64,000 nucleotides of DNA from a bacterium. Lineage in GTDB: Bacteria; SAR324; XYD2-FULL-50-16. Below are positions 1 through 13,060 of this stretch, piece by piece. The DNA lies in the NCBI GenBank assembly GCA_018829445.1, contig JAHJTV010000061.1, positions 62,001 through 126,000 on the forward strand, read 5' to 3'. A model generated the notes under the pieces. It did not search any database, was not told the DNA's origin, and saw nothing but the letters and a program-made list of their open reading frames with translations. The position numbers and the translations under genes are program-made. Numbering within the stretch: position 1 is the first letter of the stretch; each line of letters begins with the position of its first letter.

Positions 1-358
1 TTTGGGTATATCTGGCTTCATCTTTGCGAAGCAAAGCCTCCTCTTGTTTTGCCTCGGTCACGAAAGCTTTCTTCAACTCTTCCACTTCATTCCGTTTTTG
101 AGCTTTTGTGGCTTCGCTGAGCATTAGCCCTTCTTGAAGTTCCTTGCTTTTCGACTCAATTTCCAATTTCTTTAAAGCCAGGCTTTTTTCGACCTGCTCT
201 TTTTGAGCCTGTAAAACTCTTTTAGACCGTCTTCCCTCACTGGACTCATTGAGCGCCTTGTTTAAATTAACATACCCGACTTTCAACGTTTCCTGGGCAA
301 TTACTGAAAGAGACAGGAGCATTATTAAACTGGTAACGATTAGAAACTTAATTTTCAT
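1..358 (-). CDS. OmpH/Skp-family periplasmic chaperone (3' part cut by window edge)
   Basis: I translated this from the ATG whose complement lies at 356-358; 119 codons are visible and the C-terminus lies beyond base 1. Residues 1-20 form a Sec signal peptide (MKIKFLIVTS, hydrophobic core, ending VIAQ). The mature start, VGYVNLNKALNESSEGRR, is the hallmark OmpH/Skp opening. It is followed by a highly charged Lys/Glu-rich stretch expected to form the long alpha-helical tentacles. Skp is a periplasmic holdase that escorts outer-membrane proteins to the Bam complex. I saw no frameshift in the visible part. The upstream 215 bases separate it from the CPBP protease gene, and no clear promoter was recognised. 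Family assignment is good; true orthology to skp cannot be tested because the gene is partial. Confidence 0.8.
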   Translation of the reverse strand, partial: MKIKFLIVTSLIMLLSLSVIAQETLKVGYVNLNKALNESSEGRRSKRVLQAQKEQVEKSLALKKLEIESKSKELQEGLMLSEATKAQKRNEVEELKKAFVTEAKQEEALLRKDEARYTQ

Positions 359-573
359 GGCAATATCTCTGTTAAATTTATCAATTATCCCTAAGTATAT
401 TTAAGATTAGTCAGGTCGGTGATAACCCGAAACCATTGCCCCTAAAACCGATTTTTCCAATTTTAAAAGCGGGGCCAATCTACAAAAGATTAATCATTGC
501 AGTCTGCAATCTTTGGGCAAGATAGTCAATGTTCCATTCGATTGTTTCTCCGAATCAAAGCAACATGGCAGTA

Positions 574-1272
574 TTACAGGGCAATGATGAATATGTCATA
601 AAGCGCATGTGTCATACAGACAATGGCAAATCCCCGAACGGAGTACAAAGTTGTAAACCAGATTCCTGCAAAAAAGCGAAATAGGAAAGAATACAACTCA
701 AATGAATCACCGGCAGATCCTATATAATGAGCCGTCGAAAATAAAAAGGATGCCACGATAATGGCAAACAAGATCGATACCCATCTGACCTTGATGAACT
801 GAAATGCAACACGTATCAATAGGGTCGTTAATAAGACTCTGAACAACAATTCTTCAAACAATCCCGCTCCAATCGCCAGTCCCAGATCTCCAATAAATGA
901 CCCGGTAACTGAACCTGTCATAAAAAACAACCTGCTGATTACCAATTGTATCAAAAATCCGGAAATAATCCCCCAGCCTATTGATTCCAGAATCATCAAA
1001 ATGGCTATCCGTTTTTTTAATACCACTGAAGAGTCGTAAAAAAGAGGTATGGCTATGATGGCAATTCCCAGCATTAAAAAGCTGATGTGATAGTGTGATA
1101 CCCCTAGAAAATTCAGCAAATTCCGAATCCAGGCTTCCGGAGCATTCCGAATCATTGAACCGGAAGGAGCTTCCCACATCAGGAATATCTCATATAGCAA
1201 TATCATGATGAGAGCAGTAACAGCCCCATAGAACCTGTGAGATGAATGTTTAAAATATTCGGACATCCGCAT
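574..1272 (-). CDS. CPBP-family intramembrane metalloprotease (CAAX/Abi type)
   Basis: A 232-residue polytopic membrane protein. The CPBP signature is visible: EELLFR with Glu140-Glu141 and Arg145, then FSTAHY with His182, then HALYD with His222 and Asp226 in the last membrane segment. In characterised relatives the paired glutamates and histidines form an intramembrane metal-dependent active site. Most family members have H-x-x-x-N/B in the last motif; here the fourth position is Asp. Bacterial homologues process small peptides, give bacteriocin self-protection or act on envelope substrates, and no substrate can be inferred here. An ATG two codons downstream is an alternative start. GAGGG lies 12 bases upstream of the first ATG. 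The next gene upstream on the same strand begins 81 bases away, so the two may be co-transcribed. Confidence 0.8.
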   Translation of the reverse strand: MRMSEYFKHSSHRFYGAVTALIMILLYEIFLMWEAPSGSMIRNAPEAWIRNLLNFLGVSHYHISFLMLGIAIIAIPLFYDSSVVLKKRIAILMILESIGWGIISGFLIQLVISRLFFMTGSVTGSFIGDLGLAIGAGLFEELLFRVLLTTLLIRVAFQFIKVRWVSILFAIIVASFLFSTAHYIGSAGDSFELYSFLFRFFAGIWFTTLYSVRGFAIVCMTHALYDIFIIAL

Positions 1273-1353
1273 CTTTTGCTTAACCCTCTAATCCGTGATG
1301 TGAGGTAATACTGAATAATTACTAAGCCGAGAACATTTGAATCTTCCTACAGG

Positions 1354-2349
1354 TTATAAGGGTTTCCCGGTTGATTTTGAGATTTTCACCAGATACCAGA
1401 CCAATCCAACAATCAAAACAAAGAACAACAGCAATGCAGGCAAAAACAATCTGCTCTGTGAGACCGGAATTCCTTTAATCACTATTGGCACAGTTTCTTT
1501 GTTGACGGTCAATTTAAGGATTTGCGAAAAGAATTCCCGATCACCCACCTTTTTCCTCTCAGATAATACACTCCCGCTATCGAGCAGGGAATCATCAACA
1601 TAAATTTCAAGCGATTTGTCAGGTGTGGTAAATTCTACCTCTCTTATTGAATAACTCAATTGGTGTTCCAAACTGATTTCTCCGTTATCCACAGGGACAT
1701 CGTAACTGAAAATCACCTCATGATTTCCTTCCGGAATTGAAAATTCAATGGCAATTTCCCCCTGTTTGCTACTGACATTCATCCCTTTATCCCTGTTTAA
1801 CAGAGTAACGTTAAGAGCATTAACGGGTATCTTTTTTCTGAACGGAATTTTTCTTGCATTGACCACAGAGCCGGAACCATTTTCGATAAAAATCAAATTA
1901 GTGATGTGAACGGCCTCGTTTATGCTTTCGATAATAACAACCTCTTTAACAAAAGTGATGTTTTCCAGGCCTTCGATTATGGCGGGAATGGACAAATCAA
2001 TGTTGGTAGTCCCCATCTCCGTTTGCAGACGAAATGGATCTGAACCAACGGATTGCCCTTCAAGATCAGTGGATATCCTGTAAAACACATTGTTTTGGGA
2101 TAAAGTGGCAGGATTTATACCGAACTCATAACTCCCGGTTTCGTCAGTCTGGGTAGACAACAAAAGTCTTATCTGGGGGGGATTGCTCATTTCGATTTCC
2201 TTAAGTGCAACCGTAACAAAAGCTGCCACCTCGCCATTGGAAAAAAGAATTTTCCCTTTAACCCTAACCGGTTGATTGGCAAAACCAGGGATTGAAAAAG
2301 CAAACATCATAGATGAGATCAGACATACAAAAAACAGGGACACTTTCAT
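1354..2349 (-). CDS. exported, C-terminally membrane-anchored protein with carboxypeptidase-regulatory-like domain
   Basis: A 331-residue protein of unknown function. Residues 1-24 are a signal peptide (ending PGFANQ). Residues about 27-115 resemble a carboxypeptidase-regulatory/CNA-B-like beta-sandwich, with VRVKGKILFSNGEVAAFVTV and a later TDETGSYEFGIN. The middle is a beta-rich region with no recognised domain. A hydrophobic helix at about 302-322 followed by Lys residues would anchor the C-terminus in the inner membrane, leaving the bulk in the periplasm. It lies upstream of the CPBP protease on the same strand and is divergent from the J-domain gene 38 bases away, a very tight space for two promoters. 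No Shine-Dalgarno sequence is evident before the ATG. The function is not recognised. Confidence 0.6.
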   Translation of the reverse strand: MKVSLFFVCLISSMMFAFSIPGFANQPVRVKGKILFSNGEVAAFVTVALKEIEMSNPPQIRLLLSTQTDETGSYEFGINPATLSQNNVFYRISTDLEGQSVGSDPFRLQTEMGTTNIDLSIPAIIEGLENITFVKEVVIIESINEAVHITNLIFIENGSGSVVNARKIPFRKKIPVNALNVTLLNRDKGMNVSSKQGEIAIEFSIPEGNHEVIFSYDVPVDNGEISLEHQLSYSIREVEFTTPDKSLEIYVDDSLLDSGSVLSERKKVGDREFFSQILKLTVNKETVPIVIKGIPVSQSRLFLPALLLFFVLIVGLVWYLVKISKSTGKPL

Positions 2350-2387
2350 TTTTTAATCTTGTACAATATTAAATAAAAGAATTCACA

Positions 2388-2942
2388 ATGGAATCTCACG
2401 AGAAAACTGAAAAAGCTGAGCTTACTTATAAGTTAAAACATCTGTTCTGTCATGATCCAGATTGCCAAGATTGTTCCAAAGGCAAAGGACATGGTCCTTT
2501 CTGGCATGCTATCATTGATTTTGGTGATTATAAAAAGACAGTTTTCCTGGGAAAAGACTTTAGACCATTGGAATTTGAAAAAGAACCGAACGAAGGCAAG
2601 GAATCACAACAACAATCGGATAACGGAAACAAGTCTCAAGATAAGATAAATTCTGCTGAAAACAGATTTGATTTTGATTCAAAAGAGCTGTTCCCTAAAA
2701 ATGAACAAGATATAAAACAGAACCCCGGCAAACAACACCAGTTTATCCCGACCAAACTGGATTTTGAAAGAGACCTGCGTACGCTGAAAACAACCTTAAG
2801 AGCAACCAATCTGAAATTAGTCTACCGGAAACTGACCAAAAAATACCATCCTGACAATTACCCGGGAGTAGATTATGTTAATGCCTGGATGGCGGAAATA
2901 AACGGTCAATACTGTCAATTAAAAAAATCTGCACGTTTTTAA
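2388..2942 (+). CDS. cysteine-motif protein with C-terminal J domain
   Basis: A 184-residue soluble protein. The N-terminus has Cys21, Cys26 and Cys29 followed by KGKGHGPFWH and, further on, TVFLGK. This pattern resembles the small DUF6788-type module (C-x-C..GKGHGPYW...YLGK). Residues about 60-120 are Gln/Asn/Lys-rich and likely disordered. Residues about 127-184 look like a J domain: YRKLTKKYHPDN with the HPD tripeptide at 154-156, then a helix ending EINGQYCQL that mirrors the usual EIN-x-AY-x-x-L. J domains stimulate the ATPase of DnaK-type chaperones, so this is probably a specialised co-chaperone. Its stop codon directly abuts the pyrG stop (2942/2943) tail to tail. Client and partner are unknown. 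Confidence 0.6.
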   Translation: MESHEKTEKAELTYKLKHLFCHDPDCQDCSKGKGHGPFWHAIIDFGDYKKTVFLGKDFRPLEFEKEPNEGKESQQQSDNGNKSQDKINSAENRFDFDSKELFPKNEQDIKQNPGKQHQFIPTKLDFERDLRTLKTTLRATNLKLVYRKLTKKYHPDNYPGVDYVNAWMAEINGQYCQLKKSARF

Positions 2943-4622
<1,680 letters not shown>

Positions 4623-4800
4623 TCACATTCCACACATAAAAGCTTTTCAAACATCACAAACCAAATAGAAAAATTAACTCCGATTCGGCAAAAACTTAAC
4701 TCAATTCAGAGTGGTTTAGGGAAGCATTATGTCACACCAGGCTTTGCCCATACACACTCATAAAGAGCATTTTGGATACAACATTCACTTATTCAAAAAA

Positions 4801-4910
4801 CGGTAGGGCGGCCTTACATGATCGCCTTTGAGTTGCTTCTGGTGGGGATGTAACCCCGCCCTACCGTAATCCTTGCTCTTGGTAATATTTGCTTATTTAA
4901 GCACTTATGG
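4801..4910 (+). repeat. dispersed palindromic repeat, copy A
   Basis: The arms CGGTAGGGCGG (4801-4811) and CCGCCCTACCG (4856-4866) are perfect 11-bp inverted repeats. The inner arms (CTTACAT versus ATGTAAC) continue the pairing imperfectly. The right flank TAATCCTTGCTCTTGGTAAT through TTGCTTATTTAAGC is shared with copies at 17.5, 22.5 and 27.3 kb. Confidence 0.85.
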
Positions 4911-4962
4911 GACGTAACCCCGCCCCCATAATTCCTGCTCATGGCAGGATGTGCTTACTTAA
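4911..4962 (+). repeat. truncated right half of the dispersed repeat, next to copy A
   Basis: GTAACCCCGCCCCCATAAT, then CCTGCTCATGG and TGCTTACTTAA, match the right half of copies A and D with several changes. No left arm is present, so this is a partial tandem copy. Confidence 0.6.
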
Positions 4963-5059
4963 TTCTTGATTGGGCTTTATCTGACCTCTTAGGCAGATAA
5001 ATTGGTTTATCATTGATTCTTAGTCCTTTCATCCAGGTATCAATAAAATTCATTCCCGA

Positions 5060-7900
<2,841 letters not shown>

Positions 7901-8406
7901 ATCGCTGTGCTATCCTATATTCATGACAAACCGAACCGTCTCTTTAAAATTGTCCTTAAAAAATCCATTATTCATCGTTGGCAGGCAAGTTTCAACTCAA
8001 TATTTTTATTCCTGTCTAAACCACTGACATTTAGGAATTGAAATTATCTGAGCAGATCCTGTGGAAAAGGCTGTAAATCCGTCACCAAAAAATCAATCGA
8101 ACGCGAAAAAATTTCAAACCAAAAAGCGGTGAATACTGATTGGAGGATTTATGTCTTATTTTAAGTGGATATAATCTTTGAATTCCCGAATAATAAGTGT
8201 TTATTTACTGTTTTAGAACAATAGGACTTTTACTCTACCGTTTTGCCGGGTCAGATGCTCAACCATCCCTACATGGCGATTCCAGCGGGCGATTGAGATG
8301 AAATCGGGGCTAATGGTATCTTGACTTTTTAAAAAGGTTAAGGTTTTAATGTAATCAGGTTTATATGCTTCCGGAATAATGTACACACTCCATATATGGC
8401 TTAATT
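7901..8406. other. intergenic region between uvrA and the DUF350 gene
   Basis: No gene is supported. An open frame of seven codons (8151-8174) behind a good GGAGG was seen but is too short to call. A stretch near 8234-8300 (TCTACCGTTTTG and following) may be a decayed copy of the dispersed repeat; the match is weak. Confidence 0.4.
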
Positions 8407-9282
8407 ATGACTCCTATCTTATCTGAATTTATTAAATTGGATGGCATTGAAAGTCTGAGTTATTTCCCCAATTTCCTTTTTGTAATCCTAACTCTGGCAC
8501 TGATTTGGGTAAGTAAAAAAGCATTTGATCTCTTTTCCAGCTATCCTCTTGGATACCAGTTGGTTAAAGCAGATAACAAGGCAATTGCCATCACTTTTGT
8601 GGGTTATCTGGGGGGAGTCGTGATTGTGCTCGAAGGAGCCCTGGGAGGCATGCATACTGATCTGATATCACATCTTGTCGAAGAAACCATTTGGGGATTG
8701 ATTGGGATTCTACTGTTAAATCTGGCAGGTAAGATGAATGACCGGTTAATTCTTCGTTTTTTTGATAATAGAAAGGAGTTGGTAGAAAACAGGAATGTGG
8801 GTGTTGGGGCTGCAATAGCCGGAAGTTATATTGGAAGTGCGGTTATTATTCGCAGTATCATTATTGGAGAACCATTGGGCTGGGTTTTTGAAATCTCATT
8901 AACTCTCTTCTATTTTTTCCTCGGCCAGTTTGCTTTTTTTATTTTCAGCATTCTATATCAAAAGGTTACTGCATACAATTTCCATGAGGAGATTGAAAAC
9001 GGCAATGCAGCCGCTGGAATCTCTTTTGGCTTTAATCTGGCCGCGATCGGTATTTTACTGGCGATCCCCATTCGACTGTCCTACTCCCTGGTTTCGTTTT
9101 TTGTCTGGTTTATTTTGGGCGCCGCAGTGATTGCTTTTTTTCGATTTGTCATGGACAGAATGATCATCCCTTTAGAAAAATTGGATGAAGAGATTCATAA
9201 GGATAAAAACTGGGGAGTCGCCTTTCTTGAAGGTTGTTTTGCTATCGCGGCGGTTATCTTTCTCCAGACAATATTCTCCTAG
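8407..9282 (+). CDS. DUF350-family inner-membrane protein with two tandem domains
   Basis: A 291-residue protein with about eight hydrophobic segments. The second half has the typical DUF350 core: YNFHEEIENGNAAAGISFG followed by a hydrophobic helix. The first half repeats it as YQLVKADNKAIAITFVGYLG followed by a Gly/Val-rich helix. This supports an internal duplication, as in other two-domain members. The molecular function of DUF350 is not established; an inner-membrane role is inferred only from topology. The ATG at 8407 has no strong Shine-Dalgarno sequence. The following gene starts 160 bases downstream on the same strand. Confidence 0.75.
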   Translation: MTPILSEFIKLDGIESLSYFPNFLFVILTLALIWVSKKAFDLFSSYPLGYQLVKADNKAIAITFVGYLGGVVIVLEGALGGMHTDLISHLVEETIWGLIGILLLNLAGKMNDRLILRFFDNRKELVENRNVGVGAAIAGSYIGSAVIIRSIIIGEPLGWVFEISLTLFYFFLGQFAFFIFSILYQKVTAYNFHEEIENGNAAAGISFGFNLAAIGILLAIPIRLSYSLVSFFVWFILGAAVIAFFRFVMDRMIIPLEKLDEEIHKDKNWGVAFLEGCFAIAAVIFLQTIFS

Positions 9283-9442
9283 ACAGATTTAATATGGATC
9301 CTAACTATGTTCCAATATTGAAAACTGGCTTTTTGCCCTTTTCATGAAACAATATTGTTGACAATTCATGGTGACCAATTGTCACGTCTTGTATAACTGA
9401 CATAGTAAGGCAAATATACTATTACCCGTTTAACCTTTAATC

Positions 9443-9958
9443 ATGTCCGATTCAAAGACCATCTCGTTAGATGCATTCAGAAAAAAAAAGCAGAAGGAAG
9501 AGGCGGAAAAGCCTTACCTGGGAACCTTGGTTTGGCTTTACTGTCGCGTCTGTGAGACAATCGAATATACCGAGGTTGTAGCGCCCCATGGAAGAACACA
9601 CAAATGCGGGACGATTGTTGAGGAGGTTGAAGTCCCACTTGATCTTAGGGCTGAATATACCTTAACCCAATTTAACCTAGAGAAGATCAACGGACTTTTA
9701 CATAAAAATAAAGAATCCAGACTTCGCAAGCTGATATCCAAATCTCTTGATAATGCTCTGATGGCCCTCAAGCAATCGGAAGAAAATTATATCTCGCGAC
9801 TTCACCTCGCAGCCGGGTGTCAAATTCCTGTTTATCCGGGAAGTCTCAAAGATCTGGAAAAGCAACTGCCCATTAAGGAGATTAATAAACTGGGAATGTT
9901 GATCTCCGACTTCAGATTTGAACCGGAAAAAAGGTTCCTTAAAAATAAAAAACAATAG
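9443..9958 (+). CDS. hypothetical soluble protein with Cys/His metal-binding ribbon
   Basis: A 171-residue protein, not recognised. The N-terminus is Lys/Glu-rich (KKKQKEEAEK). A candidate zinc ribbon follows: Cys34-x-x-Cys37, His49, His53, Cys55 in a beta-rich segment. The remainder, from about residue 70, is predicted helical with many Leu, Lys and Glu residues. There is no signal peptide or membrane segment. It lies between the DUF350 gene and the DUF3334/CheX-like gene on the same strand (82 bases to the latter), a context that fits a small operon but not a function. Codon use looks like that of its neighbours. Confidence 0.6.
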   Translation: MSDSKTISLDAFRKKKQKEEAEKPYLGTLVWLYCRVCETIEYTEVVAPHGRTHKCGTIVEEVEVPLDLRAEYTLTQFNLEKINGLLHKNKESRLRKLISKSLDNALMALKQSEENYISRLHLAAGCQIPVYPGSLKDLEKQLPIKEINKLGMLISDFRFEPEKRFLKNKKQ

Positions 9959-10040
9959 CGAATCCCCGTACTATCTGATAAACTTGTCCCAACCCTGCAA
10001 TTATTTTGAAACAACCCATTAATAAACTAAAGAAATCAGT

Positions 10041-10745
10041 ATGAGTGTGAAATCCAATAAAACGCTGAACGCCATTGCTAAAATTATCTGTGAGTGTTCA
10101 AAAGAAGTATTAGATTCCGTAACAGGAAAAGACGTATTTTATTCAAAAACAATTCAAAAGGTACCTGTCATTCATCTCAGACCTGATATCGGCTGTTTTG
10201 TCCTGTTCAGTGGAGACTATGCCGGACTGATGATCATGAATTTCAGGGCTGAAGCGGCGATGTCCATCTATCGCAATCAAATGTTACAGATGGGTATTCC
10301 GGAAGAGGAATTGGCCATTGAGTACACTGCGGATGAAGTGGTAGACAGTATTGGCGAAATTATCAATCAGATTATTGGAACAGTGAGGCGTAGAATCGAA
10401 GAACGCTACGAACTGGTCGCAACCAATACCCAGCCCAAGGCAATTGCATTAACGACCTCCATTGTCTTAACCATTGATGCTCCGGAATTTGATAAAGACC
10501 TTTGTAGAAAACTATCTTTTAAAATAGAAGGACAACCTTTCCACATCGAAGTCTCCATGGAGAAAACAGAATTTGATTCAATTGATGGCAGTAATATCCA
10601 TGACGATAAAGGCAGGGTATCCAAATCATCCAAAGATATTAATATGGATTCCTACCGGGAGGCTGCTGCAAAATCAGATGCGGCTCCAAAATCAACCAGC
10701 AACCAGGACATCGATTTTGATGCCCTGATGAGGGAGAACTCCTGA
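10041..10745 (+). CDS. DUF3334 protein, CheX-like fold
   Basis: A 234-residue soluble protein matching DUF3334: TVTGKDV-type opening, LRPDIGCFVLFSG, then a helix with YRNQMLQMGIPEEEL, and DEVVDSIGEIINQIIG. The last segment carries Glu106-x-x-Asn109, the same E-x-x-N spacing used by CheC/CheX CheY-P phosphatases. The Ser/Lys/Asp-rich tail after about residue 185 is likely disordered. A role in two-component or chemotaxis signalling is inference from fold similarity and motif. A separate genuine CheX is encoded at 40 kb. It is convergent with gspK, the two stop codons being 18 bases apart. I see no terminator between them. Confidence 0.7.
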   Translation: MSVKSNKTLNAIAKIICECSKEVLDSVTGKDVFYSKTIQKVPVIHLRPDIGCFVLFSGDYAGLMIMNFRAEAAMSIYRNQMLQMGIPEEELAIEYTADEVVDSIGEIINQIIGTVRRRIEERYELVATNTQPKAIALTTSIVLTIDAPEFDKDLCRKLSFKIEGQPFHIEVSMEKTEFDSIDGSNIHDDKGRVSKSSKDINMDSYREAAAKSDAAPKSTSNQDIDFDALMRENS

Positions 10746-10763
10746 TAGTACCGGCTGTCTCAA

Positions 10764-11885
10764 TCATTGCATCGAATAAGAGATAATTTCGAATCCTTTA
10801 ATAGTTAGTTCATTTTCTGAGGGATAAATAACTTCAACAATCGCTTCGGTGGTGACAATCACTTCGCTCACCGCCACGGAGAAGCTGATTGACAGATGTT
10901 TAGTCTTGCCGGAGAATAGGCCATGCTCATCGCCATTGAAGGTTATTCCCTCATTCTCCAGCATCTTCTTCCAAGTATAATCCTTATTATCGATTGGAAG
11001 GGGGAACCTGATTTTGGGGTCTAAAACCCCTCCTAACTCCTCATCATACCCCAACTCTTCATCTCGTTCTTTTAAGATATTTCTAATCTTTTCCTTATTT
11101 TCAAAAACGGCAGAATATCCTTCCACATCCTTAAAAGAATTCAAAAATTTCTCTAACTCATCATCTTTATCATTATATGCATGTGTTGCCAGATTGATAT
11201 CAATGAATTGTTTTTCCGACGATTTATCGATTAAAAAAACCCTGAAGTTATCCCAAATATTCTCATGGGTCAGCCCCAGCTCTTGAAAAGGCGGAATCAG
11301 CTTTACCTCAGACAATCGGTCCAACCCTCGGTTCTTTACTATAAACTCAGGGTTCATCTCCTGGTATCCCTCATAATTATCAGAGAAAAACTGGTCATCC
11401 GGGTCCGTATCCCAATCAGTCCAATCATTGATTGCACTTAAGACAGGATTAGTATCTTCAATATCAAGAGGGATATCAAATTCATCTTTTTCCTTCCGTA
11501 ATTTATTGATTATATTTAAAAATACCCGGGGCCAGGGATCATCCGGCCGGAATCTCCGGTTCAGGTTAAACAGATGATCAATGGGTTTAATCTCATTAAT
11601 CTGAAAATACTGGTTATTGTTAAAGGGAATAGGAACTCCTTTCCAACTGGTTGTGTTTTGGATCACAAACGCCAATTTTTTTGTCCTGATCGTGATCAGA
11701 ATTGCCCTGAATATGGAGCGAGACAATGTCTCGGCCTGGAACCGCTGCAGGCTGTTGGCAAGATGAGCGGTTTCCACACTCCTGTTTTCGAATGTCTTCA
11801 TCAGGGCAATGGAGAGAATCAGAATAATCGACAGGGTCATTAGCAGGGCAACACCGGTCTGTCTTACTCCTCTTTCAGACATCAT
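10764..11885 (-). CDS. gspK: type II secretion minor pseudopilin GspK
   Basis: A 373-residue protein with a type IV-pilin-like N-terminus: a short basic leader MMSERGVRQTG, cleavage after Gly, then VALLMTLSIILILSIAL. As usual for GspK, position +5 is not Glu. The large C-terminal part is the globular domain, with repeated Asp/Asn/Glu clusters that may bind calcium. GspK caps the pseudopilus tip together with GspI and GspJ, and it may be the first subunit assembled. It is the last gene of the gspGHIJK operon; its ATG overlaps the gspJ stop region (TAATGATG). Confidence 0.85.
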   Translation of the reverse strand: MMSERGVRQTGVALLMTLSIILILSIALMKTFENRSVETAHLANSLQRFQAETLSRSIFRAILITIRTKKLAFVIQNTTSWKGVPIPFNNNQYFQINEIKPIDHLFNLNRRFRPDDPWPRVFLNIINKLRKEKDEFDIPLDIEDTNPVLSAINDWTDWDTDPDDQFFSDNYEGYQEMNPEFIVKNRGLDRLSEVKLIPPFQELGLTHENIWDNFRVFLIDKSSEKQFIDINLATHAYNDKDDELEKFLNSFKDVEGYSAVFENKEKIRNILKERDEELGYDEELGGVLDPKIRFPLPIDNKDYTWKKMLENEGITFNGDEHGLFSGKTKHLSISFSVAVSEVIVTTEAIVEVIYPSENELTIKGFEIISYSMQ

Positions 11886-12646
11886 TATCTCCAGGTAACA
11901 CCGTTGCCCATATAGGGACGAATATTGATTTGCAGATCTGTTTTATATTCTTCACCATCGTCACTCTTTAATGTCAAACTGACCAGGATGCCGGTGGGCA
12001 GTTTATCCTCGCTGTTTTTCGTTTGTTCGAATTTACTGGCATCCCATTCATCCAGTGGTTCCTCCTCGGTTCCTTTGTAGTATTGAACATTAAAAGAGAT
12101 CAGGTTCTGTGACAGGGTATGAGTTATGGAGCGTTCTCCTTCGGTTATATCCGGATCGATATAAAACTCCTCTCTCCGTTTAAAAAGGTACCGTTGATTT
12201 TCATCCTCCTCCAATAAATAGCCAACTTCATGGATCTCCGGATCTGCTTCAAAATTTAGTGACCGTTGAAACCTGGATGTGTTATTGACATGCAGGTACA
12301 ATTTATCCGCATCATTTTCGCCAGACTTTTCATCGATACCGTAAACCCCGCTTTTTCGGAGATCCGATGTATTCTGGGGATCTGTCATGAATTGATCCAG
12401 ATACACAACCGATTGAATGTCGGTGCGAATGATCCGCTCCAGTATTCTGGCTTCCTGCCGTAATCTTGTTATGGATTCCATGCGACGTCCCTGCTGATGA
12501 AACTGGAAGAAGGAGGTCAGCAGAATTCCCATAATCGCCGAAAAGAGAGTCAGTGTTACCAGCAATTCCATCAACGTAAACCCAAGTACAGGGGTATCGT
12601 TTGGTTCTTTTACTTCATGCAGCCCAGACTTGATATTCAGACTCAT
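11885..12646 (-). CDS. gspJ: type II secretion minor pseudopilin GspJ
   Basis: A 253-residue protein. The prepilin motif is a 22-residue leader ending VLG, cleavage before FTLMELLVTLTLFS, with Glu at +5. The leader is longer than that of the other four pseudopilins. The hydrophobic helix is followed by an amphipathic segment (QQGRRMESITRLRQEARILE) and a beta-rich globular domain. GspJ forms the tip complex with GspI and GspK. It overlaps gspI by 4 bases (12643-12646), evidence of translational coupling. Confidence 0.85.
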   Translation of the reverse strand: MSLNIKSGLHEVKEPNDTPVLGFTLMELLVTLTLFSAIMGILLTSFFQFHQQGRRMESITRLRQEARILERIIRTDIQSVVYLDQFMTDPQNTSDLRKSGVYGIDEKSGENDADKLYLHVNNTSRFQRSLNFEADPEIHEVGYLLEEDENQRYLFKRREEFYIDPDITEGERSITHTLSQNLISFNVQYYKGTEEEPLDEWDASKFEQTKNSEDKLPTGILVSLTLKSDDGEEYKTDLQINIRPYMGNGVTWR

Positions 12647-13038
12647 TTCACCTCACCAAAGATGGAGTCTTCGAATGATTGAATTCCCTTGCCTCCGCCT
12701 ACATTCCAGGAAATCCGATAGGTGATCTTTTTTACCGGAACCATTCCCATGAAATTCTCTTCAACAATTTCCCTTTCCCATTGATCCCCGGCCAGAGGAT
12801 GACCACTCGGGAAAACTCCGTTTTCGGCATTGAACGTTTCAACTGAATAGGTTCGTTCAATCCTCAGCAATTCATTGATGACCTCTTTGTGCACCAGGGA
12901 TAGTTTCTTTGTCTTCTCTAAGAAAAAAGCTGATTCACCCTGGGATTGAACAACCACAGCCAATAATGTAGCCAGCAGGGAAAATGATATCAGGACTTCA
13001 AGAAGAGTAAAGCCCCTCTCTTTTATTGAGGATTTCAT
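12643..13038 (-). CDS. gspI: type II secretion minor pseudopilin GspI
   Basis: A 131-residue protein with a canonical class III leader: MKSSIKERG, cleavage before FTLLEVLISFSLLATLLAVV, Glu at +5. The short globular domain after the helix is typical of GspI, which nucleates the tip complex. It starts 22 bases after the gspH stop. Confidence 0.85.
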   Translation of the reverse strand: MKSSIKERGFTLLEVLISFSLLATLLAVVVQSQGESAFFLEKTKKLSLVHKEVINELLRIERTYSVETFNAENGVFPSGHPLAGDQWEREIVEENFMGMVPVKKITYRISWNVGGGKGIQSFEDSIFGEVK

Positions 13039-13060
13039 GCTAAACCCATGATTCCAGCGT

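Noticed and set aside
4801..4962. Repeats considered as a CRISPR array
   Set aside because: Copies are far apart, in both orientations and palindromic, without regular spacers.
8151..8174. Seven-codon frame with a good GGAGG (MSYFKWI)
   Set aside because: Too short to separate from chance. It has only one candidate regulatory codon type, no attenuator hairpin, and is 230 bases before the next gene.
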